A DNA stretch of 64,000 nt from Saprolegnia diclina VS20 (GCF_000281045.1 NW_008246125.1:188270-252269); one strand, 5' to 3'; shown: positions 1 to 12,187, counted from the first letter of the stretch. A program made the numbers and translations. The notes: generated by a model from the letters alone, not told the origin.

Positions 1-3000
1 GCCGAAGGACGTACGTCGTCGCAACGCTGATCGTGTGCACGAGCGCCGAGTTGCCGACCGAGTCGCTCTCGGTACGCAGCGTCCGCTGGACAAAGGCCGC
101 GCCGTCTTTCGTGACCAGTAGCTGGAGGCCGCGGAGTGCTTCGACCTGAACGCTTGGGATTGACGACGAGCAAAAGAGGCCAAGCGTTTGGAGCAGGTTC
201 TCAAAGCTTTCGCGCTGCAGCGACGCCCAAAACCCGGCATTGAGGAGCGCGGGCAGTGACTGCAGCAAGGGCACGGCCGCGTCGGCGTGCTTGGACGTGT
301 GCGAGAGATGCAGAATCGTCGCCGTGAGCACGAGCGTTCCGTGTTGGCCAGTTGCACCAACGGCCGCCAAGATCGGCGCCACGTGCGCCAGCGCGACGCT
401 GCGCAGCACGTCGATTGGCTGCGACGACGTAAAGTACGCGCCACCAAAGTCACTGGGTCCCGCAAGCAAGACGAGAGCACAAAAGTCTTGGATGCTGGCG
501 ACCCACGCTGCCAACATGGACGCCTCGTCAACGCCGAGCGACGCGAGCTGGGCGACACTCGAGAGCGCGGCCATCGCAAGCCTAAAGCGCACCGCGTTGC
601 TGCAGCCGAGATGAGCAAACGTCAAGTCCGAGACGAGTCCGAGCTTGAGAAGCCGGTTGATTGCGACCTTGTCCTTGACAATGCCGTGGCCCAAGATGTG
701 CGACAGCATGTAGTATCCTTGGATCGATAGCGCTTCGTACGTGTGGCAAAAAGGCTTGTTGGAGCCTCCTTCCTTGGGGAACGCGCGCCGGATCGTCGAC
801 GAGAGCTGCGCTTGGTACTGCGCGAGGACGTGTGCACCAGGCTCGTCCGGGTCGTCGCAAGTGGCGAACTTTTCGCACACGACGTTGAGCAGTCGGAGGC
901 CGACGCTCTGGAAATGCTGGAGCTCAAAGCCGTCCATCGACATGGCGCTAATCTGGCACCCGAGCGTGACGACCTCGTCTATGTACAACGCAACGTAGTT
1001 GGCATCGTCTGCGCCGAGAGCTTGACGCGCTGCCGTCACGTCAAAGTGCACGGCCGCGGCCTTGGATGCACCGACGTGGTCAAGGAGTGCGAGGACGCAC
1101 GTGACGGCGAACTCGCGCACACGCCGGCGCAAGCACGGCAGCGGGTTCAAGAGCGTCGAGACGCGGTAGTTGGTGCGCCGCCAGAGGTCCATCGCGGCGT
1201 TCGCGTCTTTTCCGCGCGGACTCTCGACCATGGCCGTGACGCCGCCGACAGCGACGCCGCGGCATAGAAGCAACCATTCGACAACTTTGTTGCCATTCGT
1301 GACGCGGCCGCAGTCGGTTAGGAGCAGCGCGTTCAAACAGCCTTGGATCTCGCTCGAAGCACTCGGGGTGGACCGGCGCGCGTGGATGTAGAGACCGCGC
1401 CAGAGCGGCATCGCACTCCAATCAAGAATGCGCTCGTGGACGTCGAGGGCCTGGAAGAGCGTGACGTGGAGGCTGTGGCCGGCGATGAATCCTGGCTCGC
1501 GCTCGACGAGGATGCGCACAATGAGGAGCATGACGCTGCGGCAGGCGGCTGGCGTCGTCTTCTCGAGCAGTTGGCTTTGGATACGCACGAGGTCCGAGAC
1601 GCGAAAGTACGCGGGCGCAAAGAGCACGAGCTGCTCGACAAAGCGAAGGTACTCGAGCTCGACGCGCGGGTCCGCGCCAAGGCGCAAGAGGTCCCAGATC
1701 CCGTACAAATGGTCAATGCGGTCCGGATCCTGCAGCAGCTCGGGGCCGAGCGCCGACACGATGCTGTTGACAATCTACGAGGTTGAGAGGTAAGCGCCCA
1801 GTTGGCGACTGCAAAACGACCTGGCCAAGCGACGTGCACACGGACGACGTCATGCGCAGCACGATAGTCTTCTTGAAGGCGCAGTTGAGCGGCGTGAAGC
1901 GCGTACCGGCCACGAGGTGGCTCTCGATGAGCGCCAGCGACGGCGCAACGTACTGGTCGTCGTAGTCACCGCTCGTGTTGACGCACTCGAGCAGGAGGTT
2001 CCACGCGTGAAGCACCCACGACCGAATCGGTTGCGCCATCGAAAAGACGTGCTCCATGTTGGTGCGGAAGAGCAAATTCACGTCAATGCTACATCGCGAC
2101 CCACAGCTGCGCTTGAGGTGCGCGAGGGCGAGCGCGCTCCCCGCGAGCGATAGCGACTGGTTGTCGTGCTGGTCGAGTGTGATTTTAGTCTCGAGGTCGT
2201 GCACAAGAGCGCGAATCGCGGCTTCGCTTGCAAGCGAGCCAAGCAGCCCGAGCGCTTCGGCAGCGCTCCGACGCACACTGCCCGTCGGTGCCGAGAGCAT
2301 CTCGAGCAGCATTGCCTGCATCGCGCCGAGCCACGGCGCTGATTGAAAGGACGCAGAGCTTTTTGTCGAGTCCCGCACGTGAACGTGGGCCTCGCGCACT
2401 GTTGCGAGCAAAAGGGCGCAGACGTTGGCGACGCAGTCCACGCGGTGGTCGCCAAGAACGCCGGCAAAGTGCTGGAGTACGCGCAGCTGGAGTTCGTCAG
2501 GCACGGCGAGGAAGACGCCGGGAAACACGTGGACGCAAGCGTCGACCATGCGCACGTACGTGAACGCGCTGCCAGTTTGCAGGGCGCTCGTCAGCTGCGA
2601 GAAAAAGTTGTCGACGTACGTGGTTTCCATCTCAATGTCCGAGAGCGCCGTGTCGGGGAGAAGGAGCGCGAGGATCAAATTGAGGCCGCGGGGCAGCATC
2701 GGGTCGGGCATGTCACCCGCAGCAAGGCGGGCGGGGGTGCAAATGTCGAGCACGTGGTCGTGGCTTTGGAGGTACGTCGTCGACGGAGGCACGAGCGACG
2801 CCCGCGCCAGCGACGTCAGTGGCTGCGCGGTTGTAAACTCGGCGACCAGATCCAGCAGCCGCATCCACGAGTCGGCGTAGACGCTCGGCGGGAGGCACTG
2901 AAAGACCTTGATCGCCCAGCACACGACGCGATGCTTTGCCACCTTGGCGCGCTGCTTGGTCGGCGTCCCAAACGCAGCAGCAACCTCCAGCGTCGCGTGC

Positions 3001-4928
3001 AGCAGCTGCGCGCAGAGCGTGTCGAGGCCGTCCGTCGCGGGCTTGGTCGCCATAAAGCTGTAGAGCGCAATCACTGCGCCTTCCATGCGTAAGAGCTCAT
3101 GCGACGGGTCCCGAGCCTGAGGCACGCTGGCTTGGAGCCAGAGGTGGCTGAGACGGCTCGTGATGCTGCGCGTGAAGGCAGCATCGAGCGCGACGAGGGC
3201 GCTGAGCACATCCCAGCCGCCGCGCGTGCAAGTGAGCCAGACCGCGTCGGCCACCTGCGGCGTAAACTGCGTCGTGAGCATGCGCTCGGCGAGCGCCAAA
3301 AGACGGTCGTAGAGCGACCGCGAAAAGCCCACGTCTTGTAATTTGAGCGCGCGCAGCAGATGCGCCACGGCGTTCGACGTGCCGTGCAGCCGGTACAAAA
3401 GCACCGTGTCCGCACCGGCAGCCGTCGCGTCGACAGCAGCTGTGAGAGCTGCGAGAAGCGCATCGAGTAGCGCTTGGCGACGGTATGGAACGGCGACCGC
3501 CAAGGACGCGAGGGCGACGCCGGCTTCGACGCGGACGCTGTGCTTCTCGTGCGAGAGCCAATACGCGAGCACTTGCAAAGCTTCGTCCGCAAACACGACA
3601 GCCGCTTCACCGAGGCCCATGATTGCGTGGCTCACTTCGACGAGCAGCACGAGTCGCTGGTGGTGCGTCAGCGCCGACATTTGCAGCTGCGAGAGGAGTG
3701 CGCGAAGCCAGGACGGCTGCGACCGCTCTTGTGCTGCGTGTGCGAGGCGGCGCAAGGCGTACCCGACAGCGTTGCGCGCGCGGACAAACTCGTTCGTGGA
3801 CGGGAGCGGCGCGTCCAGCCAGGACAAGAGCGCGTCGAGGATCGCGCCGTAGCTCGTATCGGCGACAAAGTCGTCGGGCAAAAAGTCCGACAAGTTGGCC
3901 GCAACGATGGCCGCCGAAGCAAACGACCCGCCGATCGACGACGACGTGCTGAGCAGCAGCGTCTCCTTGATGTACTGCAGCGCGTGAGGTACGCTCGCGA
4001 GGCCGCTCGGCGTTTTGGTCTTGCGCGTCAAGACCGTCGAGAGCTTAAAGTTGAGCGACTTGAAGCGGTGCTCTGCGTCGTCTCCCTCGCCTGCCGACGG
4101 ATTCGGCGTCGACGGCACCGCAGACGACCCCGTGTCCGGCACGTGGCGATCGCCACGCAGCACGTAGAGCGAGAGGAGCTTGCCAAAGTTGACTGCCATG
4201 ATGCGGCGCACGTCGGGCGACGGGTCGTCCAGCGCCTTGGAGAGGACGTGGAAGAGATTGTCGAGCGCGGCGCCGGACGGTTCGTTCATGTCGGTCGCGT
4301 CAATGAGCACAAAGAGCATCTCGCCAGACAGGTGGCGCACTTCCGGGCACTTGTCCGTCGTTGCCTTGGCGAGGAGCTTCGTGACTTCAGCGTGGTACGG
4401 GACGGCGTGGAAGCCAAACTGCCGAAGCATGGACGCCAGCGCTGCGAGGAGCGTGTGCCGGACGTAGAGGTCGGCATGGCGAATGTGCTTGGTCGTGAGC
4501 GAGAGGAGCTCGGGAAGGAGCGCGCCGGCAGCTGCGAGTTGCATATACTCGAGCTGCGCCATCGCCCGCAGGATCGTGAGCTTGGCGTACAGCGGCGCTG
4601 TCTTGCTGAGCACTACGTCCATGCAGTCGTTGGTCGCGCTCACATCGTAGGCAAGCACGAGAATATCGCAGATGACTTGGACGATGCCATCAGCTCCTAT
4701 CGCCTTGGAGTGGTAAGCTTGTACGCTCATGAGGAGGCAGCGGAGCAGGTTCGTGGCGGCCACCTCCTTCTTGGAGCCTGGCTCGGCGAGGATCTTGGTT
4801 ACGGCCGTCTTGAGCGCACAGAGCGCCCGCAGGAGGTTGCGCTGGCTCTCGCTTTCCACGCTGATCTGCTCGGCCGCGTCGAGCACGAGAGCCCCAAGCT
4901 GGTCCAGCTGCTCCTTCACGCGGCTCAT
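1..4928 (-). CDS. HEATR5/Laa1-like HEAT-repeat protein (3' part beyond window)
   Basis: A long alpha-solenoid of HEAT repeats read leftward from the ATG at 4928 and still open at base 1, so at least about 1,627 residues are present. One intron is clear (1775-1820, 46 bp); splicing it keeps the frame and continues the helical-repeat pattern. Towards the left end a segment reads F-x-S-V-G-L-x-L-L, then DDPDEPG and LAQYQAQL, which matches the conserved C-terminal half of HEATR5 proteins (HEATR5A/B, yeast Laa1). That family works with the AP-1 clathrin adaptor in trans-Golgi/endosome traffic and is about 2,000 residues long, so the missing end is probably a few hundred codons. A TTG 18 bases upstream is in frame, but the ATG at 4928 is the first Met. 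Head-to-head with the Golgi SNARE gene. Assignment is from overall pattern, not alignment. Confidence 0.85.
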
Positions 4929-5074
4929 GACGGATGATGTTGGCAAGTGACGTGGAACCCGCCCGTTGGTCCAATCGGCATTCTATTACTGATCTTGCTA
5001 TAGAAACATCAAGCTATTTAAATCCCAACGTCGAAACACATCACGGGCGGGTTTATTCCTCATCTTGACGCAGC
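4929..5074. promoter_or_regulatory. Bidirectional promoter between HEATR5-like and GS28 genes
   Basis: Only 146 bp separate two divergent start codons, so both promoters must lie here or overlap the coding ends. A CCAAT box is at 4971-4975, and an AT-rich stretch (CTATTTAAATCC) lies at about 5013-5024. Shared regulation is inferred from spacing alone. Confidence 0.6.
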
Positions 5075-5945
5075 ATGAGTCGGTGGGACGACCTCAAGCG
5101 CGAGGCCCGCGTCGTCGAGCGCGCCCTCGACGAGAAAGTCAACGCCTACGCATCCACCGCCCGCTCCATGAGCCGCTCGAGCCGTCCGTTTGACGAAGGT
5201 ACCTGCGTCGTCGCATCATGCGCCGCTCATGCATCGTGCCATGTGCAGAGAACCCGCCCCAGGCTGCCGACCAGAACGAGTTTGAGCTCGGGCTTGAGAT
5301 CGAGCAGTTCCTGTCCTCGTTGGCCGACATCATTGACCGCATGGCCGCGACGTGTAATGGCTCGATGGCCCAGGAGGCCGTCCTGCAGCGGTATCGAGAG
5401 CTGCACTTTGACTTTGGCCAGCAGTTCAAGCGCTCCGCCGTACGTGCGTTTGCTCTCAACGTCTTCGTATCATTTCCGTGCACTAGAGCGTCATCCATGA
5501 AAAGTCCGATGCGCAAAAGCTCTTCCAACGCAAGTAGGTCCGCGGTTGCCGGTGCATCTCGCTCCAACGTGTTTCTGCAGGGAACAGAACCCATCCGTGG
5601 ACCCCGAAGCTGAGGCCTTGCTGCGCGAACGAGGCATGCTGGACGCATCCCGCACGATAGCCAACGACTCGATCAAGTATGACCAAAGCGGGTCGTTCGT
5701 CACAGACGTCTTATGCCATGGGCTGTAGCATCGCCATGGCGGTCAAGGAGAACCTCCTGAGTCAGCGCGCGCAACTCGACGGATCGCGCGGCAAGGTCAC
5801 AACGGTTGGGTCGTCCACGGCAGGAATCAACGTGCTCGTCGACCAGATTCGGCGCAAGAAGATGCGCAACAACATCCTCGTCGCCATCACGATCGCGGGC
5901 TGCATCTGCTTTACGCTCTGGTGGGCCATTCTCAGTCGACTGTAG
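5075..5945 (+). CDS. GOSR1: Golgi SNARE GS28 (GOSR1/Gos1)
   Basis: Five exons with introns 5199-5248, 5440-5486, 5534-5580 and 5677-5728 give 224 residues. The N-terminus WDDLKREARVVERALD matches the start of GS28 Habc regions. The SNARE motif lies at about 130-195 and contains KENLLSQRAQL, with the central glutamine expected of a Qb-SNARE. The protein ends in one tail-anchor helix (NNILVAITIAGCICFTLWW) and three or four residues. Length fits the family (about 230-250). The product should act in ER-Golgi and intra-Golgi vesicle fusion. The stop lies 27 bp from the stop of the convergent GPALPP gene. Coding length is divisible by three only with these four introns. Confidence 0.92.
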
Positions 5946-5972
5946 TCGCAGCGTTACTGACTTTCGACTGAA

Positions 5973-7536
5973 CTACAAAAACTGCCGCGTGACCTTGGGC
6001 GCCGCAAAGCGCGAGCTCATTTCGCTCGCTTGACGAATGAGGTCGTTCGCCGTGTCGCGCGACAGGTTGCGGCGATTGTTGATGTCGCGCTCGCTAAATA
6101 GTATGTTCTTGAGTTAACGCAGTAGTATGAGAGTCGTACCGATCCCACTTGGCCGGCGCCTCCCCACCCGCATGAGCTGTTGCGGCGGCGATTTTTTCTT
6201 GGTGGGCCTCGAGAAGCGATTTGCCCAGTCGCGGTTGCGGCGCAATGAACGTCTCTTCCTCTTCCTTCTCCTTGGCGCTTGATGCAGGGCGCACGGTTGC
6301 CCCGCCAGGCACGTACCCCAAGAGGTCCCTACAACGCAACTTGCATGGGATGACGCGTGGTAGGGCCAAAGTACATTTGGCTCTTTTCGCGAATGGCTCG
6401 CTGGCGCTCTTCAGGTGACGCAAACCACGAGTCGTCGCGCTCGTCCTTCTCGCGACTACAACGTAGTTGAGCGTTCTCCACATGCGCTGGACAAGGACGA
6501 GCGACCTGCGAAACTTGCGGCCCGTGAGGTCGCCAAGGCCACCGAGAGCTTCCTTGATCGAAGGGTCGTTGGGCAGCGAGAGCATCCACTCTTCGCGCTC
6601 AAGCACCGGCTTGGTCGTCGGCGCGTCTGTTGCGATGCCTCGGACGCGGTTCCATTGCTCTTTCTCGAGGGCTCCGGCGCGGCGCTGCATCTCTGCCTCG
6701 ACCTCGGCACTTGCTTCGCGGAAACCGGCCATGCCTGGCAAGACAGGCCCCACGCAAATGCCATCGTCGTCGTCGTCGTCATAGGCGGCAGGTGGCGGCG
6801 GTAGTGCTATATCATGACCCGTGAATCTAGAGCAATCCAGGCAATAGGGAAGTGTACTTGGAGGGCGCTGGGGGCCAATGGGCATCGGGCGCTTCGCGTC
6901 CTCGACAGGCGCCTCGATTTTCTGCACCAACAAGTTGCCTCCAAGCTTAAGTGTCGTAATAGTACCGTTTCCATGGAGCGCGTCAAGATCGAGCCAAAAC
7001 GGTCGCGCAGGTTGGTGCGCTTAGCGACCTTGTGCTTGGAGTACGCGCCACCGGGACCCGACTAGACGTAACTTGCAGCGCCCATCAAGTAGCGATGTGA
7101 TATACCTCAGCCAGACCCATGAGCGGAAAGAGTCGCTCCAACTTGGAGCGAATGTCGGTGTTCTAGACGACGTTCAGGCGCTGTGCTACAAGCGAATCAT
7201 CGCACCTCAATACCGCCGATGACGACGGCCTCGCCCGAATCGACCATCTTGAGGATTCCAAGCAAATCACTCGCGAGCGCTGGGTGCTCTTCGCAAAGCG
7301 CTACCATGAACGCGGCTGCTGCCTAGACAACACGTGTGACAACATGCCATCGTCTTGGCGGGATGACCTCCATGTTCATGCGACCTAGCGCGTCGTCGGA
7401 GCTCGTCTTGTACTTCTTTGACGACTATAGAGCGCATGATCGGATGAAGCCAGCGCCACGCATGTACCTTCTCTTTCCTGTCGTCCTTCTTGTGCTTGCG
7501 CTTCTTCTCATGCTTCTTGTCCTTCCCGCTGCCCAT
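5973..7536 (-). CDS. GPALPP1-like DUF3752 protein
   Basis: A 383-residue nuclear-type protein built from ten exons. Introns, in transcript order: 7425-7467, 7323-7367, 7163-7205, 7062-7105, 6922-6965, 6807-6857, 6456-6505, 6329-6374 and 6094-6139. The N-terminus is lysine-rich (GSGKDKKHEKKRKHKK), followed by a short helical segment (AAAAFMVALCEEHPALASDLL). Then come an acidic run, GPVLPG (the GPALPP-type motif), REEWMLSLP, DDSWFASPEERQRA, and a WDRERDINNRR C-terminus typical of DUF3752. The family is nuclear and little characterised. Nine introns in 1.15 kb of coding sequence is dense for this window. Only the fully spliced frame is open from ATG to TAG. The function of the N-terminal third is unknown. 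Confidence 0.85.
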
Positions 7537-8324
7537 CGGTCTCGTTGCCGTTGGCGAGAACCGGATACTACTGCAGATTATACGGATGACCTGTAAGAGC
7601 TTATTTCACACGGCATTTCACACACACATAGAAGTGAGAGCTTATTTCACACTGGCGAAAATCTCGTCGATTTTGTTGAGCCACTTTGGGTTGGCTACTG
7701 GCGCATTCTTGCCGCTTCGACCGTGTCCCTACGACCGCGTGCGCGAGCTGTGTGCGTGGTAAACGCAACGCAGCTACTCCTTATATCGCGCTGACTTGGA
7801 GCGATGTGGCGTTTCTGGGCCTCTTGGTCAAATGAATTTAACGCGTGTGAAATACGAATACATGGTACCGGTATCTTTGCATTGCACATGATGGGCGGGT
7901 TTTCTTCAACGAATGGCGATCACTTCCGTCCCGAGTGCTCCGTGGGATCCGTCCGTCGGGCAGGCTCCTCCTCGTGGCGCAGGGAGTCGGCGAAGGAAGC
8001 TCGTGCGAGGGGCTGGTCGAAAGACTGCGTTCCAGTGCTGCATTGTTGATCCATGATCGTCCCCTGATGCCAATCACGCGGAAAAGATTCGAATTTCGGC
8101 CAACCGAAACGCGTTGTTTGCCGTCCAACATAAAAATCAACGTTCCTTGCCTGTTCGGCGCTGGGATTTTAAAACGTGAAAAACGCTGCGGTTGTGCATT
8201 TTAGCCAATCGTGGCTCGTGTCAATGGATTTATGGCCAATGAAAAAGAAGGGCGAATCTCGGGCGATCCAAAATTAAAAAAGCAGCACGAAGTCAGTTGC
8301 AAAGTAGCGCTGCGCAAGACCGAC
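7537..8324. other. Intergenic region upstream of two divergent genes
   Basis: About 790 bp between divergent starts. GAGCTTATTTCACAC occurs twice (about 7597 and 7638). A CCAAT box lies at 8205-8209. An ATG at 8211 is in frame with the next gene, but the 38 residues it would add look like leader rather than protein. No other gene is seen. Confidence 0.6.
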
Positions 8325-11261
8325 ATGGCGACGACGACCGCCGAGACGACCGCCGACTTCAATGACCTGACCGAGGTGATCGACAGCCTTGAGTCGCCGA
8401 CGCACGCTAACCACGAGCGCGACCACGCTGAAGCGGATCATCATGGCCACGACGGTGCGGACCACGACGACAATGACGTGGAACACGCGGACGACGAAGC
8501 GGCGAACGCTGGTGCCCTTGACGAGAGTTACGACGAGCACGAGCATGACGTTGAAGTCACCACAGAAGAGGGCGAGAACCTGGCGAACGGAAGCGTCGAC
8601 TATGCTGAGGAGCACTCGGAGCACCCCGATGATTTGACAGACGACCACGTCGACGAGCATGTCGAGGAGTGTGAGGCCGAGCCTAGCCACGACGAAGCGA
8701 TTGAAGAGCCTGTACATCACGTGGAAGAGCCTGTGAAGGCGCCAGTGAGCGAAGTGCATGTGCTGCCCCCTGCAGCGCCCACATCCATCCCAAAGACAGC
8801 AACCAAGGCTGTCGCCAAAACGTCGCCGTCGCGTCTCCGCAAGCCCATGGCCAAGTCGCCCGTTGAAAAGCCAGCGACTAAGCTGGTGAAGGCTGCGCCG
8901 AAAGAGAAGCTTACGGCGAAACCCGCGAAGACGGTCCAACCGCGCTTGTCGCTGCAGTCTCGCCAGAGCATCGGGACCAAGACGACCGAAGAAATCAAGC
9001 CGCGGTCGATGCTGCTGCGCCTCCCGCGCGCTGCTTATGACGCGCTCTTTGCACAGTGCCCGCTGGCGTCGCTCAAGCAGATGGCCGGCGTCAACGTCGA
9101 GATGTACAACGCAGTGCACAGCCAGCACGGGTACTGGATCAAGGAAAGCGCGGACGTTCCAGCGTATGTCCCGACGCTGCTCGGTGGTGCCGACGCCAAG
9201 ACTGCGGCCAAGTGGTCCGAAGTCAAGGCTCATCTCCAAGCGCTGGACATCGCCCAGACTGTCAAGCTCGAGGACCTCCGCGTGCTGCGCAACTACCGGA
9301 CCGCGCCACCCGGGGTGCTTCTTCTCTCCAAGGCCATCGTGCAGCTCATGCGCTTTGCTCCGCCTCGCGCGGGCATGGACGACAAAGCCGCCAACGGCGA
9401 CTGGAGCGCCATCAAGACGGTGTTTCTCGACTTGAAACTCATTGTGCGCACGCTCCGGATCGCCGCGGACCGTGTTGCAAACCGGCATCCACTGCCGTTC
9501 ACAGCCAAGAAGATGGACGATCTCCTTGCGATTTCCCACAGTCCCGAGATGGACGAGGCCAAGTTCAAGCGCACCTGCAGTGGCCTTTTGCCGACGCTCG
9601 ACGCGACGCGCCGCATCCTTGCGTGCCTCAACGTACTCGCCCGCGAGATCGAGCTCACGGCCTTTGCTAAGCACCAGCTGCAGCACGCCGAAGCCGAAGA
9701 TGTTGCGGCGGCCGCCGTCGAAGCCATCATCGCCAAGCTCGAGGCTGCACCCCAACCCGCACCCGAGAAGAGCCCGAGCCCGAGCCCCACGGCGACGGAG
9801 CTCAAGGCCAAGGCCCGAGCTAAGCCGGTGTCGACAATTCCCCGCGTCGCTGCCAAGGCCAAGACGCCGCCGAGCGTCGACACGTCTGTCAAGCCTGCTG
9901 TCGCCAAGTCACTCACGCCCAAGACCGCCCCAGTTCGGGGTACGAAACATTTTGAACTCGAAATACAGTGGTTTACACGAGCTTGTAGCGGCCGTGAAGC
10001 GTCCGTCGACGGGCCCATCGGGGATTGCCGCGCCCAAGGGTATGTCGTCTCTTGTGTGCATCGTAGCTGAAACGTCCTCAAGGGCGCTCGAGCGACGACG
10101 CCAGCAGCACGAGCTCGTCCAACGGCGGTACCCAAGGTCCGTGTCTCGAGAGTGATGAGCAATCGCTAACTGACACGCAATAGTCAAGCGCCTGAGCGAC
10201 GCCAAGCCGATGGTCAAGCCCGCGTCGCGCGTGTCCAAGCCAATTACAAAGCCGACGACAACGACATCGTCGCGCGTCAAGGCGGCGCCCATCGCGGCAC
10301 CGACGCTCAAGCGCACGCTATCGGCATCGGGCGACTCGATGGCGACGCTTCGCGCCGACCTTGTTGCGTCGAGCGAAGAGCTCTTGAAGTCGACAACGGA
10401 CCTCAAGGAGAAGATGGCGCAGGTCGCGGCGCTCGAGGCTTCGTTGGCAACAGTTGAAGGCGCGCTGGCAGACGCCGAGAATGACGTCACGGCGCTCAAC
10501 GCCGAGCTCGAGCAAAAGTCCAAGGACCTTGAGGCCCGACAGGCCACGGTGCTCGAGATGCAATGCATTCAAGAGACACTCTCATTCCGCGTGACGGAGA
10601 TGACGCAGCGCGACAGCGAGCAGGCCACGACGATTGCACAGCTCGAGACGGAGAAGAAGTACCTCCAGGCGCAGCTGCAGGACGCCCTCGCGCGCGTTGA
10701 GGCGGCCGAGGCCGACGTTGAAGAAAAGCACGCGCTCGTCGAAGAGAAGGAGACCGAGCACCAAAAGTGGGAACAGGCGGTGCGTGACCAGCTCGCCCAC
10801 GAAGCGCAGATGGAAAAGTACGACCTGCAGAAGGAGCTGGCGGAGCTCCAGGCAGCGATGACGAGTCTCCGCGGCGAACACGAGCTCGAGCTTGCGGGTG
10901 CGTCAGTGTGTTCCAGCTCCAAGGTCCTGACATACGCGGTGTGTAGGCAAGCAGGCGCGCATTGACCAGGCCGAGGCCGAGAAGAAGACGTTTGCGGACG
11001 AGTTGGCCTCGAGCGAGCGGTAGCCTCGTCCCTTCTTGCCGTGACTCATATGTATGTAGTCGTGCGAGCATGATCCACGAGGAGCGCCAGCAGCTCACGG
11101 TGAGCCTCCAGGCGGCGCAGGCCGAAGCTTTGCGCCTGCAAGCGACGATTGCCGAGCAGGAAGCGGAACTGGCCAAGGAGAAGAAGCGTGCGGCGGCGGC
11201 CGATTCGGCGTACAACGAGTCGCTCAAGATGCGCTCGGAAGACGTGGCGACGCTCGACTAA
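8325..11261 (+). CDS. Coiled-coil protein with a dynein-stalk-like (MTBD-like) segment
   Basis: Six exons, introns 9940-9988, 10040-10082, 10137-10183, 10898-10946 and 11020-11059, encode 902 residues from the ATG at 8325 (alternative in-frame ATG at 8211). Order of parts: an acidic, histidine-rich N-terminus (about 1-140), a Lys/Ala/Pro linker, a globular helical region (about 225-465), a second Pro/Ala/Lys linker, then a long coiled coil to the end. Inside the globular part, LEDLRVLRNYRTAPPGV, a following hydrophobic helix and then DWSAIKTVFLDL resemble the layout of the dynein heavy-chain microtubule-binding stalk head (short helix, PP-x-V, long helix, then D-W-x-x-x-K). No AAA motor domains are present. 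The similarity is my reading of spacing and residues, not an alignment score. Convergent with the next gene (31 bp between stops). Confidence 0.85.
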
Positions 11262-11292
11262 TATAAGACACACGATAATAACACGATTAGCG

Positions 11293-12187
11293 CTAGACGC
11301 GCACGACCCACGCCTTCTTGAGCCGGTCCATCGTGCGGGTCGAAAAGAGCTCGAAGGAGGTCGAGAGCACGGTGGCCTGGCACCGCATCGCGCCGCAGGG
11401 CTCCTTGATGTACACGTACACCTAGCATGGAAGGTGAGCGTCACCAAGCCCAGCGAGCGTGGCGAACGCGAAAGTAAAACGGAAAAGTCTGCGCTGGGCC
11501 AGCGCGCGTGGCCTTGCGCTTCTTGCGCAAGAGCGGCTGCACCTTCCAGACGTCGGGCAAAAACATCCACGTCGTCGTGACGAGCCCCGTCGGCAGCGTT
11601 ACGCGCTTGGTCTACCTCAAGGTGAGCCACGCATCGAGGCTGCGTGTGCGTACCTCGACCTCTGTGGCCTCAAAGCACTCAGCCTGGAAGAGCTCAAAGC
11701 CCGCGCCGTTGGGTGGTGAGAACGCGGGTGGTAGCGCGCCCTGTCGTCCGGGTGAGATCTGCTCGAAGCGGCCGAGGACGTGCAGTGGCACGGCAGTGTA
11801 CGGCGCAGAGAGGGTGCAGTGAACGGGTGTTCGACAGACGCCAACGGACGCGTGCTTCTTGTTGTGCATCTTCATCTCATAAAAGTCGTGGTACTCGGGG
11901 CAAAAGGGGAAGCACTGGAGGTTTTTCCGCCCGTTCTTCCAGTAGCGTTCGAGAAAGGAGGTTGCGAGGCGCAGGTCCCATGACGGCGGCGGCGGCGGGA
12001 AGATGAGGTCCAGGTTGTAGTAGAAAGCTGCGTCCGCGTCGTCCTTGGCTTCCAGCGCGATAGGCTCGATCTTGGTGTGATCGAGCACCGAGCACGACGA
12101 CGCGAACTGCGGCACTTCGTCGCCCTCGATGTCGCTCTCGACAGCCGCGAGCGCCGCCATGAGCAAAGCTGCCTCCTCGTCGTTCAT
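11293..12187 (-). CDS. Conserved-looking protein of unknown function
   Basis: Three exons with introns 11612-11653 and 11422-11467 give 268 residues starting MNDEEAALLMAALAAVESD. A low-complexity acidic start is followed by a P-run (FPPPPPSWDLRLA), then a Cys/aromatic-rich middle (NLQCFPFCPEYHDFYEM) and a basic segment (WKVQPLLRKKRKA) near residue 210. It ends in a beta-rich piece (VYVYIKEPCGAMRCQATVL). No signal peptide or TM helix is seen. I do not recognise a family. The splice model is supported by an uninterrupted frame and a coding length divisible by three. An upstream CTG-type extension was not used; 12187 is the first ATG. Confidence 0.75.

Noticed and set aside
3474..4937. 487-codon frame on the + strand inside the HEATR5-like gene
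   Set aside because: Antisense shadow; Arg-rich, no domain, and the opposite strand has a clear HEAT-repeat protein.
8211..8324. Upstream in-frame ATG for the coiled-coil protein
   Set aside because: The 38 added residues have leader-like composition, and the ATG overlaps the CCAAT-box region.
8274..9755. Long open frame on the - strand opposite the coiled-coil gene
   Set aside because: Antisense shadow of a GC-biased coding frame; composition (Arg/Val/His/Leu) is typical of such shadows.
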